From positions 10,926,571 to 10,990,570 of the forward strand of contig OY747716.1 of assembly GCA_963556495.2 (NCBI GenBank): DNA of 64,000 nucleotides, given 5' to 3'. Below the pieces are notes generated by a model. That model made no database searches. It was not told the origin of the DNA and worked only from the letters and a program-made list of their open reading frames with translations. Both the position numbers and the translations under genes were made by a program. The stretch comes from Valencia hispanica (taxonomy: Eukaryota > Chordata > Actinopteri > Cyprinodontiformes > Valenciidae). Below are positions 1 through 10,850 of the stretch, piece by piece; positions within the stretch are counted from its first letter, which is position 1; each line of letters opens with the position of its first letter.

Positions 1-114
1 CTAAACAATCGCAGAGATGTTTAACTTGTCCACTGGAATGGACCCTTACAGCTCAGTAACCCCTACAGGTCAACTGCCATAAACAGGAGGGTTAACCTAG
101 AATCAGGAGGAGGC
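1..114. other. Unassigned sequence left of the first LTR
   Basis: No frame, repeat or regulatory signal recognised. It is the left flank of the LTR at 115. Its last four bases (AGGC) do not match the four bases after the LTR (ATGT). Confidence 0.3.
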
Positions 115-237
115 TGTTGTGATTGCATTTCTCATAAGATGAACTGAACAGACTGTTGGAAGACCACATTTCCCAGCAATCCTAGCAGTGACCCCCAATA
201 CACTCCTATTGGTCCGTGACCACCCATTGTGACATCG

Positions 238-269
238 GCGATGACATCACAGCCAAAGGGGGCTATAAA
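238..269 (+). promoter_or_regulatory. Putative LTR promoter: CRE/AP-1-like site plus TATA box
   Basis: GATGACATCACAG is followed about 10 bp later by CTATAAAG. The same pairing (TGATGACATCACAG then GATAAAAG) occurs in the family-B LTRs at 22145-22170 and, inverted, near 46124-46149. Conservation between otherwise diverged LTRs suggests a U3 core promoter. Factor identity (CREB/ATF or AP-1 like) is inferred from the motif only. Confidence 0.5.
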
Positions 270-869
270 GAGTAGTCGCACCCATTTTCAAACTGTTCTC
301 ACCAGAAGTTTCAGGGAGAAACTAAGGCTCAACAGAGGACATCTCACCAGTGAAAATTCTCTTTTGTTCTGACCCGCTGGACCGGGGAAGAACTCATTTC
401 AAAGCTTCAAAGTGCTCACCCCGTCTGCGTAACCAGGGTGCGCGATATAAGAACTGTTCCAAGACTGTTCCAAGACAGTTCGTTAGACGTCGACCTGCAA
501 GCCCAGCCTGCATTTGGGCCACACGCTCCTTAAATCCTGTTCACGTTTTTTTTTCTAACTCTTCCTTTTCTTGCTCAACCATGGACACAATTTGCTCTCC
601 TCCTAGTGGACTGGACCTCCTTCAAAGCAAAGTAGGACTGAACCAGTTCATTTATACTAATATTGTGTCTGGGCGGAGATAAATAGAGAAAATAGAGTTT
701 TAACGAGTTAGATCTCGTTCATTGTAGGTTTAAAGTGTTTTTAAGCGTTGTACCTGTTTGCTCATTTTTGCGTCGCTGCAAGCATAAGTTTGAGCTGTAA
801 TTGCTGTGTTTTGAACTGTTTGTTTTATCCTGAGCAGCTCATGCCTTTCTTTATTTTTCCTTCCACTCC

Positions 870-873
<4 letters not shown>

Positions 874-938
<65 letters not shown>
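874..938. repeat. (TC)n microsatellite inside the LTR
   Basis: About 65 bp of uninterrupted CT repeat within the R/U5 part of LTR family A. The shorter, decayed equivalent in the 25741-26199 copy shows that the tract expanded after the copies separated. Frames encoding Ser-Leu or Arg-Glu runs here are artefacts of the repeat. Confidence 0.95.
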
Positions 939-941
<3 letters not shown>

Positions 942-1764
942 CCCTGATCACCGTCGGCAGAGTCGGGCTCGATCAAGCCTGTTTAAAGTTTAACTCCATT
1001 CTCTTTGAGGCCTTTCACATGGACGCTTCAGCCCATGTGCTCTGTCCATTTTAGCCAAAGCTAGTTTATGGCCCTTTGTCTCCTTACACTACATGTGCTC
1101 CCCTCCATCTTGGCACAGAACTGAGATTTATGACTTTGTTTCCTAGGCTATCTGTGATTTGAGCCCCCTGGAGTGAGGGCCCCCCTCAGCTGTTCTGGCT
1201 GATTCATTTCATGTAAATTGTGTTTAATGTTCACCTATTAAAAAAAAAAAATTTCACCTATTATTGTTGCCTAAGATCTGTAGTAATTTTTGCATGCTTT
1301 AGAATAGATGGGATTTTCTATTTTCTAAATAAAGTCCCCTTAACTTAAAGAGAAGTTGTCTGGGATTACTTGGAGTGATGTGTACAATTAATGTCCACAG
1401 CGTAAGAACTTATTCCTTCATTCATTGTTTAATTATGTCAGCCTTATCAGGCTGGTTATTATAACATAAACTGAGATTGAACAATTTGGCAATTGTATTC
1501 CTGGAATCCACCAGGATGGTGCCCCCAAACTTGGTAATTTTTACATAAAATTATTAATCTTATTAATAATTGCCCTAAGCAATTATTAATAATTATTTAT
1601 AGCCAAATCCTACCTATCTGCGGCACAACAATGTTATAAAACACTGTTTGTATGAGGGGGGAACAAATCCCTTTCTCCAATCTCTCTGCTGCAGCTGTCT
1701 GGTGGGGTAATAAAACTAACTGGACTGTCTCAACTCAGTGCAATCTTGTAAGTAACTCATTCAA

Positions 1765-1885
1765 GGCTGCAAAAGACTTGACTCTGGGGCTGAGGTTCAA
1801 ACAGGATGACTCTAAAAATACAGGAAGATGGTCTACAATGGTATGGTGTAGAATAGATCAAACCATATTCCCATATTAGACCAGT
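1765..1885 (+). pseudogene. Tc1-family transposase fragment
   Basis: The stretch around CTGCAAAAGACTTGA parallels the region before the second catalytic Asp of the Tc1 transposase at 51536-51640 in this same window, including a decayed equivalent of the CAACAGGACAACGACCCTAA block and the ACAATGG segment after it. It is short, has small deletions and has no open frame. It lies just outside the right end of the family-A LTR. Confidence 0.6.
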
Positions 1886-2895
1886 TCAAACAAAGTACTG
1901 TCCTAAGTACAATTGGGTAATGCTTGGTTGTGCTGGGATGTCTGTAGGCGTGTTCAAAAGACACACTGTAGCGGCATATTAGGGTAACCTCACAGCATGG
2001 TGTGTCTTATGAATGCACCGTGGCGGCATGGCGAGGCGCGGATATTGCGGCATTCGTGCCAGCATGCTTGACAGTAAGATTAGCACAATGTTGCAGCAAT
2101 TGTGGACATATCAATGAAGATCACGCCTGCCACAACAGAGGGTGATCTCATGATGATGTGTGGACTGAGCACTGTGCCCTGGCCAGCAAAAGTATTTAAA
2201 ATGCAAGTAAACATGAGGAGTTCATTTAGGATTTGTAAACTGTTTTAGCTGAAATGGTAAACTGGAGTGATGCAGAGGTCCCGGAGCTTCTGGCCTTTAG
2301 AGCTGAAGACCAGATCGCCAGACAGTTCACGGGGACTGTGACAGACAGCCACCTTTAGGAGCAGGGCTTCAATTGGGATAAAAAATAAGTTATGTCCATC
2401 TATATTGTCTATTTACCACAAACTCTTACGTCTCAGTTTATACGCAACCCTGCATGTCGACAGCCCAGACACCACCCCCACATCCCCCTTTATCCCATAT
2501 AATCTTTTTTGAAGAACACCTGATCGTGGCATGCTCACCCAGAACTAAAGGTTTCCTCTCAGAGGCCATGATGACGCTTATGGGGGGTCTTATCCCTAAC
2601 CCTGCCTAGCAACCATTCCATGCCAGATGGTCAAGCTTATTGGTCGTATCAAGCTAGCCCCCCAAATTTACTTGTGATAACCTTTGAGAATACTACTCTG
2701 CATTCTACAGTATATAATCCCTACCTTCCTCCTTCTTGGTTTTCCCTGAGGACTCTTGTCTTACCGTCATCCAGGTCTTGCTGATTGATCCTCCATCTTG
2801 AAACTCCTCACATTCTTCTACCTAACCTTTCACCTGCAACACTCCTCCATGCCTTTAATTTCTCCTGCAAACCAAAAGCCAGTGTTTCTTCCTAC
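1886..2895. other. Unclassified region between LTR and MITE
   Basis: Apart from the Myb-like fragment at 2254-2358, no coding sequence or recognised repeat is seen. The GC content is moderate and the piece may be the body of a decayed Harbinger-like element, but I could not identify terminal repeats. Confidence 0.25.
2254..2358 (+). pseudogene. PIF/Harbinger-associated Myb/SANT-like fragment
   Basis: A 34-codon frame (ATG 2254, TAG 2356) reads W-S-D-A-E-V, then E-L-L-A-F-R-A-E, then I-A-R-Q-F-T-G-T-V. This matches the start of the Myb/SANT-like trihelix protein carried by Harbinger elements and its host-domesticated relatives (pattern W-[TS]-D-x-E-V ... L-L ... R ... I-x-R-Q-x-x-G-[TA]-x-x-[DN]). 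The expected continuation of the domain is missing after the stop. No DDE transposase or terminal repeats were found beside it, so it is probably a relic. The family call is from motif memory only. Confidence 0.45.
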
Positions 2896-3749
2896 TTAAA
2901 GCTCCAGTGGGTAACTCAGAGAGGAGAGCAGACTTTGCTTGAAAATTTAGACCCAAAGAAGCTTCACATCACTCCCCCTCCCTCTCCTATGCACTCAAGC
3001 CCTGCCTCCAATGCCGTCCTCCCTCCTTCAGCTGCGCTACTGGCGTAACAACTGCCAAAGATAATCAGCCGACACGACTTAGAAAACAAACATTCGTGAA
3101 TATTTCAGTAAACTACATATGACGAATTAGCTGTGAGTGCGAGGATGATCGCACGCGCTGCGGGGGTTTACTTCAATACCACCACCAAAACAAAAACAAA
3201 AAAAAATATTAATCAAACAAGGGTAATTACCTGTCAAGCAGAAACATTGCCAACTCGGAATCGGTTTTAAACACTTTCAGGTCCCATAGCTCCCTCCACC
3301 TCTCAGAGGCTACGCCAATATTTACCCTTGTTTTATCTCAGGCTCGGTCAACTTCTTTCTTCTTAGCTTTTTTGTCCTCTTCGGTCGTCTTCTTTTTTGT
3401 TATCTTAGCCGTATATGCTGTTGCTGGCAGCGGCGGTACGGGCAGTTTCTCTTTAGGTGGCTGTTGCAGCCGGTTGCGTAGCAGAGCGAGGGGCGGGTGG
3501 CGGTGTGTGTGTAAGGAGTGATAGACAGATGTCAGACACTCCATCAGACGCTGCTCTGGCTCTGATTGGGTGTTTTCTACCGGGCACGGCGGATTCTTCC
3601 AAATCCCAGTAGGGGCTGTAGTCTTGACCAATTGAGCTGCTTTTTTTTTACAGATTACAAATCTCATTTCCTACTTTCAGGACATGTGGACAGTTTTAGG
3701 AAATATCACAAAAAGTTACCTTTATTCAAGTTACCTACTGCAGCTTTAA
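2896..3749. mobile_element. MITE with TTAA ends (copy/family 1)
   Basis: TTAAAGCTCCAGTGGGTAAC at the left pairs with the reverse complement TTAAAGCTGCAGTAGGTAAC at the right, giving about 20 bp of imperfect terminal inverted repeat. Both ends carry TTAA, the piggyBac-type target. The body (854 bp with TTAA) has no transposase. The 109-codon minus-strand frame at 3338-3667 is Lys/Thr-rich and lies wholly inside, so it is not called. PIF/Harbinger (TAA target) is an alternative because the end is AT-palindromic. Confidence 0.7.
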
Positions 3750-4779
3750 ACCTAAAATTTGTTACCAGCCAGCTATTAACATCTGAAAACTGTTTCCTTA
3801 AAAAATGCAACCAAGAGACTCTAAATACATTCTGACTCTGAGATCTAAAGTGATAAGCTGCATGTGGATCAACATCTTGATTCCATTTGGACCACACTGG
3901 ATTTCTGTCTCTGCACCATTCTTGAGAAGGGATGGAGAATAGATGATGCATTGGGATGTGGAAATAGACCATTTTAAATCATTTTACACAATTTCAAAAC
4001 TCAATAAGTTTAATCTTAATGTATCACGTAATGTTAGGTAACACCAAACACAGAACTGTGTAGGTGTGGTGGGTTATGGTAAACTCATAAGAGACAGAAA
4101 TAGATATCAGCTGCACACCCTGTACTAAAGGCAATCAACCCCAGTTCTCTATCTATTTTACTTCTTTACTGTACAAATAATTATTTTATTGAATTTTCAC
4201 GAATGAGCGGTAAAATCCAAGGATTTAACAAACAGGCTTTTCTTATTTTATGCTTACAGTGTGAACAGCAATGGAGCGAGCACACAGCCTTGAGAAGTCC
4301 CAGGGCTCTGTGAGGTTAAGGATGTCTTTTCAATGAGGACTGACAGTGATCTCTCAGTCACAAAGTTTTTCTATTTGTCACTGGGGAATGATGTAATAAA
4401 CACAGAACTAAAACGGCATTGCTCTCGTTATTGTTCAAATGAGGAAGTACCTTGTACAGAGTGGTGGAAATTTTATTTTCTGTGGTGTAATTCATGCAAA
4501 AGGAAAACTTGTATTTGACTAGCAATACATGGATGTAATACATAGGTTGTCAAGCCACATCAGTTTGAATCCTATGCAACCAAAGGCTGTCTAATTGCAT
4601 AAAAGCCTGTCCAATTGTATTGAGGGCTTAAACACAACAAAGGCTTTGATTCATCCTCACCATTTAACCGGTATATTAGATTAATGTAGATGCCACACTT
4701 GTACTTCATTCCAATTTGACTCTTCCATCACATATCTGTAACAACTCTGTGACTACCTCTCAAGGTGGATCATAGCCAT
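3750..4779. other. Unassigned spacer
   Basis: No gene seen. About 4255-4330 there is a stretch resembling antisense Rex1-like LINE reverse transcriptase (GTGAACAGCAATGGAGCGAG), but it is too short to call on its own. Confidence 0.25.
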
Positions 4780-6463
4780 AACAGCACTGGTAGGTGTTAC
4801 TAATGATATTCTCAGGCCCTCAGATAATGGACTTGTGACTGTTCTACTCTTGTTAGATCTCAGTGCTGCTTTTGACACAGTCGATCATATTATCCTCTTA
4901 GAAAGGCTTGAACAGGTTGCAGGGATCAAAGGAACAGCACTAGGCTGGTTTAAATCATATTTGTCAGAGAGATTCCAGTTTGTTCATCTAAATGATAAAT
5001 CTTCTCACACTCACGGTTTACTTGTGGAGTACCACAGGGTTCTGTGCTTGGACCAATTCTTTTTACTATATATATATGCTTCCAATTGGTAAAATCATTA
5101 GACAGCATGGGATAAATTTCCACAGTTATGCCGATGATAAACAACTATATTTATCCATAAATCCTGATGAATCCATCCAATGACAAGACAAAAGTTGCTG
5201 TCTTTGGACTAGAAGCTCTAAAAAGAAACTGCTAAGTCAATCACTTTATTTGGATGGTATTAAATTGGCCTCCGGCAATAATGTAAAGAACCTCGTCATT
5301 ATTTTTTTCACCAAGATATGACATTCAAATCCAATATTAAACAGGTTTCTAGGATTTCCTTTTTTCACTTCCGGAATATTGCTAAAGTAGAAATATCCTG
5401 TCCAGGTGTGTTGTTGAGAAACTAGTCCACGCATTTGTTACCTCAAGGCTAGACTACTGTAATTCTTTACCATCAGAAAGTCCACAAAAGGTAATTAAAA
5501 GTCTTCAGTTGATCCAAAATGTGACAGCAAGAGTTCTGATGAATACTAAAAAGAGAGATCACATTTCTCCGGTTTTATATTATCCTTCTTACATATAAAG
5601 CCCTTAACAATCAAGCTCCATCATACATCAGAGATCTGTTTGTTCCATATGTTCCTAAAAGAGCACTTTGCTCTCAGACTGCAGGTTTACTGGTGGTTCC
5701 TAGGATTTCGAAAAGTAGAATGGGAGACAGATCTTTTAGTTATCAGGCTCCTCTCCTCTGGAACCAGCTTCCAGTTTTAGTCTGACACCCTGTCTACTTT
5801 TAAGGCCTGGCTTAAAGCTTTCCTATTTGATAAAGCTTATAGTTAGAGTGGCTAAGGTCATCATGAGCTATCTCTGTAGTTATGCTGCTATAGGCTTAGA
5901 CTCCTGGAGGACAGACTGACCACTTTTCTTCACTCTGCTACTTTTCTCTTCTACTGCTCTCTAGTTTATTTATTATATGCTGTTATTTCGACTGTTAACT
6001 TTGTTTTTTTCTCAGTGTTTTTCTCTCCATAGAAGCTACACCTGGCCTGGTATCCTGCTTAGCTGCAATGCCCTGTCCCAAGAACTAAGAATCCCACGTG
6101 CCCTTCAATTTAAGCGGGGTCAACTGTTTCGGGCAGATGCTGATCAAGGTGGCCAGACGTCAAGAGAAATGGTGGGGAATAATCTTTAGGTTGGCTGGGA
6201 TGATGGTCTCGGTGGCAGAACATCCCCCGTGTCCTGTTATCAACTTCTTACTTTCTTTAATATATAAAGTACTCTTACATCAGTTCTTTTATTCTTCCTG
6301 TGTTTCTGCTCTGTCTTCTCGAACCCACAGATGATTGTGGCAGATGGCCGCTCGTACTGAGCCCGGTTCCCCTGGAGGTTTCTTACTCTTAAAGGAGAGT
6401 TTTTCCTCTCCACTGTCGCTACATGCTTGCTCAGTATGAGGGATTGCTGAGGGATTGCTGTAG
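4780..6463 (+). mobile_element. L2/CR1-type LINE, 5'-truncated, sense (subfamily A)
   Basis: Sense-strand remnant of an L2-type non-LTR retrotransposon. The RT palm is readable at 4835-5183: LDLSAAFDTVDH, then the YADD box in the form YADDKQLYL. The frame shifts around 5040-5080, and roughly 100 bp are missing after 5184 compared with the copy at 33165-35880. The C-terminal RT domain is decayed through about 5850. The 3' UTR follows (CTACATGCTTGCTCAGTATG block at about 6418) and is cut at 6463 by a hAT insertion. It resumes at 8033-8095 and then breaks again. Not functional. Confidence 0.85.
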
Positions 6464-6470
6464 TTGGAGT

Positions 6471-8025
6471 ATGGCTGGGCGATATAGAAAAAGAGCATAT
6501 CAATAAAGGGAATAGTCATATTGATCGATAGCGATAATTATCGATAAATATCACAAAACATAAAAATAGATTTTAAGTGCCTCCCCGGTCATTTTGTTGT
6601 TCTTCAATGAACTAATTTTAACAAAGAATTAAATTAATTCATTTTTCAAACACAAATAAAGCGACCTGAGTAACATCAGTAAATACAAAGAAAAGTCATG
6701 TTATTAACCCTATATTATATATTTTTTAATTGTTAGTAATTGAAATTAAAGGCTTATCTTGATGCATTTTAAACTTTTAAACATTTTATGACACGTTATA
6801 ATATTAATGGCTGAAACCTTTAGTTTAGTTTGTCAATAAAGCTTAGGATATGTGCACACGTAGCCGGGTTTTTTTTTTAAACGAATATTTTCACCACCTA
6901 GTTTTTAAAAAAAATCTCCGTCCACACCTAACCGCATAAAATGTGTTGTTAAGCACATTCATAGACATGCTAAACCTGTAGGGGGCAGTAGTTCCCCCGA
7001 ATCCTATCCACTCAGAGTAACTTTCTATGTTCTAACCTCTAACTTCTACATGAGCTTGTTAAAGCTAGCAAGCAAAAAGCGCTTGGACAATCGATGATGC
7101 CACATCTCTGAGGGCATAAATGCTGTTTCTTAGTGTAAACACAGATAGCACAAGTAATGTTGGAGCATTTTTGTCCCGGAAAGTGACGTTGCGGAGCTGA
7201 AAACTCCGGTTATTTCTGTCCACACGCAAACACTTAAAACAAAGAAAACGCAAATCTCCACTTTGGCTGGAGTTTTTAGAAAGAATCGTTTTCTGTGATA
7301 AAAACAGGGTTTTCGTGTAAATGAAAGGCCAAACCGCAGGGAAATATCTGCGTTTTGCCTTCGTGTAAACGGGGCCTTACTCTAATTCTTTTCAGCCGGC
7401 TGGCCTATCCAACCCTGTTGTGTTTTTTAAAGCGTTTTTCGCTTCTGAGGACCGGGGGCAGAACCGAGGGGGACATTTTAAAAGCCACAGGTATTGTTAG
7501 CAGCGCAACCTGGGTAAGTTTCCTGTGTCTCTCTGTAACGGAGAGAGGGGAGTCCTGCTAAGACAACTGATCGTAGTATTTTATTTGGTTTATTATTGCT
7601 ATGTTTAGTGTTTTAGTGCATCGAGGATCGGTTCAAAACGGGATGCAAGCTTTACCTGAGTCACTGAAACATTTATCCGGAACAACTTCCTCCGCTGGTC
7701 CCTTGCTGGGAGATCTGACCGACGTGAAGTTACAGCGATGGTTCGCTTAGGGACTATCAAAAAAATTCAGTTTCAGCTTAAATCATTTCATCCTTTTTGT
7801 GGTTTGAAAGGAGAGAGGGGTGGCTGACAGAGCTGCCTATCAGCAGAAATGATTTGTTTGGAGTAAGTAATATTTGTTGTATTAAGATACCTGATAGGCT
7901 ATAATGAAAAAATGAGGGAAAACTTTTTTTTGTATCGAACTTTTTTATCGACCTCTTTTTTTTCTATCGCACCACACGTCTATCGATCGATATATATTGC
8001 TATCGAATTATCGCCCAGCCCCAAA
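6471..8025. mobile_element. Non-autonomous hAT-like element inside the L2 LINE
   Basis: Ends are GGCTGGGCGATA (left, about 6473) and TATCGCCCAGCC (right, ends 8020), followed by subterminal ATCGATA-type palindromes on both sides. TTGGAGT occurs immediately outside both ends (6464-6470 and 8026-8032). With one ambiguous base this fits an 8-bp hAT target duplication, and removing the element restores the L2 3' UTR. No hAT transposase frame is present. The body contains a separate MITE (6844-7379) and an unassigned block (7380-7900). Confidence 0.75.
6844..7379. mobile_element. MITE nested in the hAT element (GTNCACACG family)
   Basis: A 0.53-kb sequence whose ends show TAGG...GTGCACACGTAGCCGG and, reverse-complemented, TAAGGCCCCGTTTACACGAA. 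A second, diverged copy lies at 24127-24656 in the same orientation, sharing CACACCTAACCGCATAA, AACCTGTAGGGGGCAGTAGT and GTGATGTTGGAGCATTTTTG-like blocks. No protein is encoded. Superfamily undetermined. Confidence 0.7.
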
Positions 8026-8032
8026 TTGGAGT

Positions 8033-8095
8033 CTGCATCAACGGGGCTCAACTGCCAATCAATGACTTGATGCAATCTGCTGGGATTCTTTAAAC
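8033..8095 (+). mobile_element. L2 3' UTR continuation after the hAT insertion
   Basis: The block TCTGCATCAACGGGGCTCAA...CTGGGATTC continues the L2 3' UTR interrupted at 6463. The intact order is visible at 62630-62700 and, in antisense, 33290-33360. It breaks again near 8095, where the usual L2 tail is replaced by unrelated sequence. Confidence 0.75.
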
Positions 8096-8664
8096 AGAAT
8101 GGAAGAAAATACTTCAGGGTTCCTGAAATAAAAGAAGAATGAGTCCCAGAAGGCGTTCAATTATTTAATACAAACATGTCTGGCCAGAACATGGAGATTA
8201 CACATGCATCTCCCTACCTAACCTTTCTGACTAACAGTTAAAATAGTATTCAGCAATCACTGTTTATCTCTGCAGCACGTCTTCTCCAATCTTCATGTCC
8301 AGCTTCTGGAGAACTGGTTCATGCCAGTCTGATAGTAAAGCATGAACCAGCACATCCCAGATAAAACTTTTCCGTAGTTATCTTGCTGCCCCGGCGTCTG
8401 TCTCTCTGGTGATCTGACACATCTCTATCAGGAACATAAGCTTGCTTCCCCTAACTTTGTCATCTCGCCCTAGATACATTCACTAGACAGAGAATGTGTA
8501 GTTAAATCCTAATTACATATGAATATTCCCACATCTCCCTGCTTTTATGAATGTAATTATTACCATAAATTTAAAGGGAATATTCCAAAATGGTAACACA
8601 AATCTCCCTAAAAGGTTGCATAGGTTGATAAAAAAAAGACAATGTTCAAAACACAAATTTACAA
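8096..8664. other. Unclassified sequence, possible decayed LTR on the minus strand
   Basis: On the minus strand a purine-rich AAAGCAGGGAGA precedes TGTGGGAATATTC at about 8530, and an ATTAAATAATTGAA polyadenylation-like site lies near 8165. This could be a polypurine tract followed by an LTR, but no matching second LTR or target duplication was found, so it is only a suggestion. Confidence 0.25.
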
Positions 8665-8842
8665 TCAGACATGAGACATGTTTGGCCATGGAATTAGCTC
8701 AAAGTGACAAATATTAGATCCTTCCAGATGACTTTGGTGAGACTCCTGTACATTGAGACCGAAAACCCCATAAGGTCTTTTCACGCCATTTTCTGGTGGG
8801 CAAAATGTCATCTCAACAACCCCTCGCCACTGAGGTGATGCT
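8665..8842 (-). CDS. Candidate terminal exon, protein unknown
   Basis: Reading the minus strand, a strong polypyrimidine tract and TTTAG acceptor (about 8843-8870) lead into an open frame of about 58 codons that ends at TGA (8667-8665). The translation begins SPQWRGVVEMTFCPPENGV and ends IPWPNMSHV. It has a natural protein composition, with Trp, Cys, Pro and Gly well spread and no low complexity. I do not recognise the family. Start is set by the acceptor. A second AG two bases later is an alternative. A further open frame lies just upstream at 8895-9086. It could be the last exon of a host gene, a retroelement gene remnant or, less likely, a chance frame. Confidence 0.35.
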
Positions 8843-8894
8843 CTAAATAAAACACAGAAGAAAGGAAAAATGATGTAGTATCTTGCAGTACACT

Positions 8895-9086
8895 TCAGAG
8901 GGTATCACATCTATACTCGGTGTTGAAATGTGTACGCTTCCCTTGTGCTGTTGTCTGTTGCCATGAAGTCAGCCTCCGCCAGCATCCAGTGACCCGTAGC
9001 CACCGATCAGTCCTGAAGTCACCCCTCAGAAGGTCCTCCAGTGAGAACCACCCAATGCGACCCTTAGGAGCTGAGCTAATTAAGTA
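8895..9086 (-). CDS. Candidate coding segment upstream of the exon at 8665-8842
   Basis: The minus strand is open for about 63 codons between stops, with a plausible protein composition (segments GRIGWFSLEDLLRGDF and RVTGCWRRLTSW). It has no Met start, so it would have to be an internal exon or the tail of a longer frame. It ends at a TGA only about 50 bp before the next candidate exon, so a short intron could join them, for example via the GT near 8930. The donor is weak. Not recognised, and both segments may belong to a decayed mobile-element protein. Confidence 0.25.
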   Translation of the reverse strand, partial: YLISSAPKGRIGWFSLEDLLRGDFRTDRWLRVTGCWRRLTSWQQTTAQGKRTHFNTEYRCDTL

Positions 9087-10850
9087 TTAGCGCATTGGTG
9101 TTCAAACACAGGTGAGCTAATCACAAAAGAGTAATAGGATGATTATGACAAGTGATAAAGTAGAATGAACACCCTTGGGGTATGTTGGGTATGCAACTGT
9201 ATGCAAAAGGCAGCAAAAACTCACAACCTAGGTAATGAGCAGAACCTCATCAACTGAAGCTAGATTAGAATTGAGGTAAATCGGCAGTAATAAAATGTCT
9301 TCAGATCACTCTGTACTACCCATGCGAAGAAGAAGATGAACAACTATAACCTTTTACTTTGTTAGAGCAAAGATCCCAAAAATTAACTAATCCCAGCCAG
9401 AAGTAAAGGTGGTTTTCAGATTGAAAAGTGCCCAGATACGATATGTACTACGACCTGGCCCGAATCGAATTGGAATATGAAGTCAGACGTCATGAGCTTT
9501 AAGTCCCAGGTAGTAAAAAGCCATTCATTTATGCACACCTGACATAGTTATGATTCACAAGAAACCCAATTAAACCTGCAAATTACAATTCTCTTCATAA
9601 TCCCTGAAAAATCTCTTCATATCCCTTTTATTAGAAGAGACCTGTTTGTTGTGTGGCTAGCAAAGAGCAATTCACCATTCCAATTACAATTGTTATCTAA
9701 TCCAATCCCCCCCCCCCCTTTGAGGCATCATCTTGCACATGCCTTAAAAATAAAGAAACAAAGAAACATTAACTTCAACTGCTTCTCCAGTATCCAGAAA
9801 AGAAACATAGTGGGGTTAAAGGTCATGCATGGGACATAAACTCAGAACCTGTGTATCCTGCTGCTGTCGCTGGTGTCACTGCTGTGGCAGCTCCAACCCC
9901 CACATGACCATATCCCAATCATTTAGGCTCGCAAAAAAAACAACAACTAATAAATCCCCCACATGGTTACCTAATATATTAAAGAATGTAGTCCTGCTTG
10001 CATGGGTTCTTCAGACCCTGCTTTTTAGAATCTAATAGATGCTACACTAAGGATTATCCTTGCAGGCACCTTAGTTAGAAGTTCAATTTAAACAAATCGC
10101 TCCTGCTTTATGTTAAAAAATTGTTTTACTCAGGACACTGTTTAACTCACCTAATTAATATCTCTGCTGCTATTTGTTTTGATTTGTTATTCTATTTCTC
10201 ACGGTTTATTCTGTTATCTTCTTTGAAAGTAATCAATTACTTTTAATGCACAACTTTACCTGCAAATTCTGTAAAACATCTCTGTTTTTCAATTTATCTA
10301 ACTCAGTTGCACATTCAAACTTGAGTAGGCCACTCTATTTTAATAACAAAGATGTCAAGTCACAAAGTATTTAACTAAAAGAAAATTGGGGTATTTATAC
10401 TTCACTGGAGTAATTATCTATCTTTTTTTTAACCTGTACTTTATACTCCTTACATTTTTTTAAATAGCCTAGTTTCTCCTGTTTCATTTAATCTTTTATC
10501 AAAAGGAACACACAAAAAACCCATCAAACATCGAAGAGTGCTACAACTGAATAGAATTTGACTGCGGTTTGATAGAAGGTAATACTTTCCACATTCGTCC
10601 CGTTTTTAGAACGGTGACCGAGATTCTGAATCTATTTTGAATCATCATCTTTCTGTCTTAATGAAGTAAACACATTTAAAATAGAAACCAAATATTTTTT
10701 TAAACCCAACTGTGTGTGTAGGTCACAACTGATGGCTTAAAATTTGCACTCAATGCATAGATTTTATATATGCAACTGAAACAGGTAGCCTAGTGTATCC
10801 CAAATGCTTCATTATTAAAATTTGTATTAAACATTGCAATCATTATGGCC
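9087..10850. other. AT-rich region, nothing recognised
   Basis: Contains a poly-C run at about 9708-9719 and otherwise AT-rich sequence. The small frames at 9651-9839 and 9829-10035 have no features supporting coding. Confidence 0.3.

Larger units (their letters stand above)
115..1630 (+). mobile_element. ERV-like solo LTR, family A
   Basis: The segment begins TGTTGTG and ends CACAACA, a 7-bp terminal inverted repeat typical of retroviral or LTR-retrotransposon long terminal repeats. It has a promoter-like block at 238-269, a polyadenylation signal AATAAA at 1328-1333 and a U5-like end made of GGTGCCCC followed by AT-rich palindromes (about 1515-1610). The U5 part recurs in reverse at 38108-38340 and the R part at 25741-26199. 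It contains no gag, pol or env frame, so it is a solo LTR or a terminal fragment. The flanking bases AGGC and ATGT do not match, so the boundaries rest on the inverted termini and on similarity to the better-bounded family B and C copies. Small frames inside it (for example 350-682) are not supported as genes. Confidence 0.7.

Noticed and set aside
730..993. Ser-Leu and Arg-Glu repeat proteins
   Set aside because: Translation of the (TC)n microsatellite in LTR A.
1515..1535. TGGTGCCCC after the LTR as a tRNA primer-binding site
   Set aside because: It recurs in the same place in three LTR families, but target duplications show that the LTRs continue to CAACA about 100-130 bp further, so it lies inside U5 and not directly behind an LTR end.
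3338..3667. 109-codon Lys-rich frame
   Set aside because: Wholly inside the TTAA MITE and overlapped by an opposing frame; no domain.
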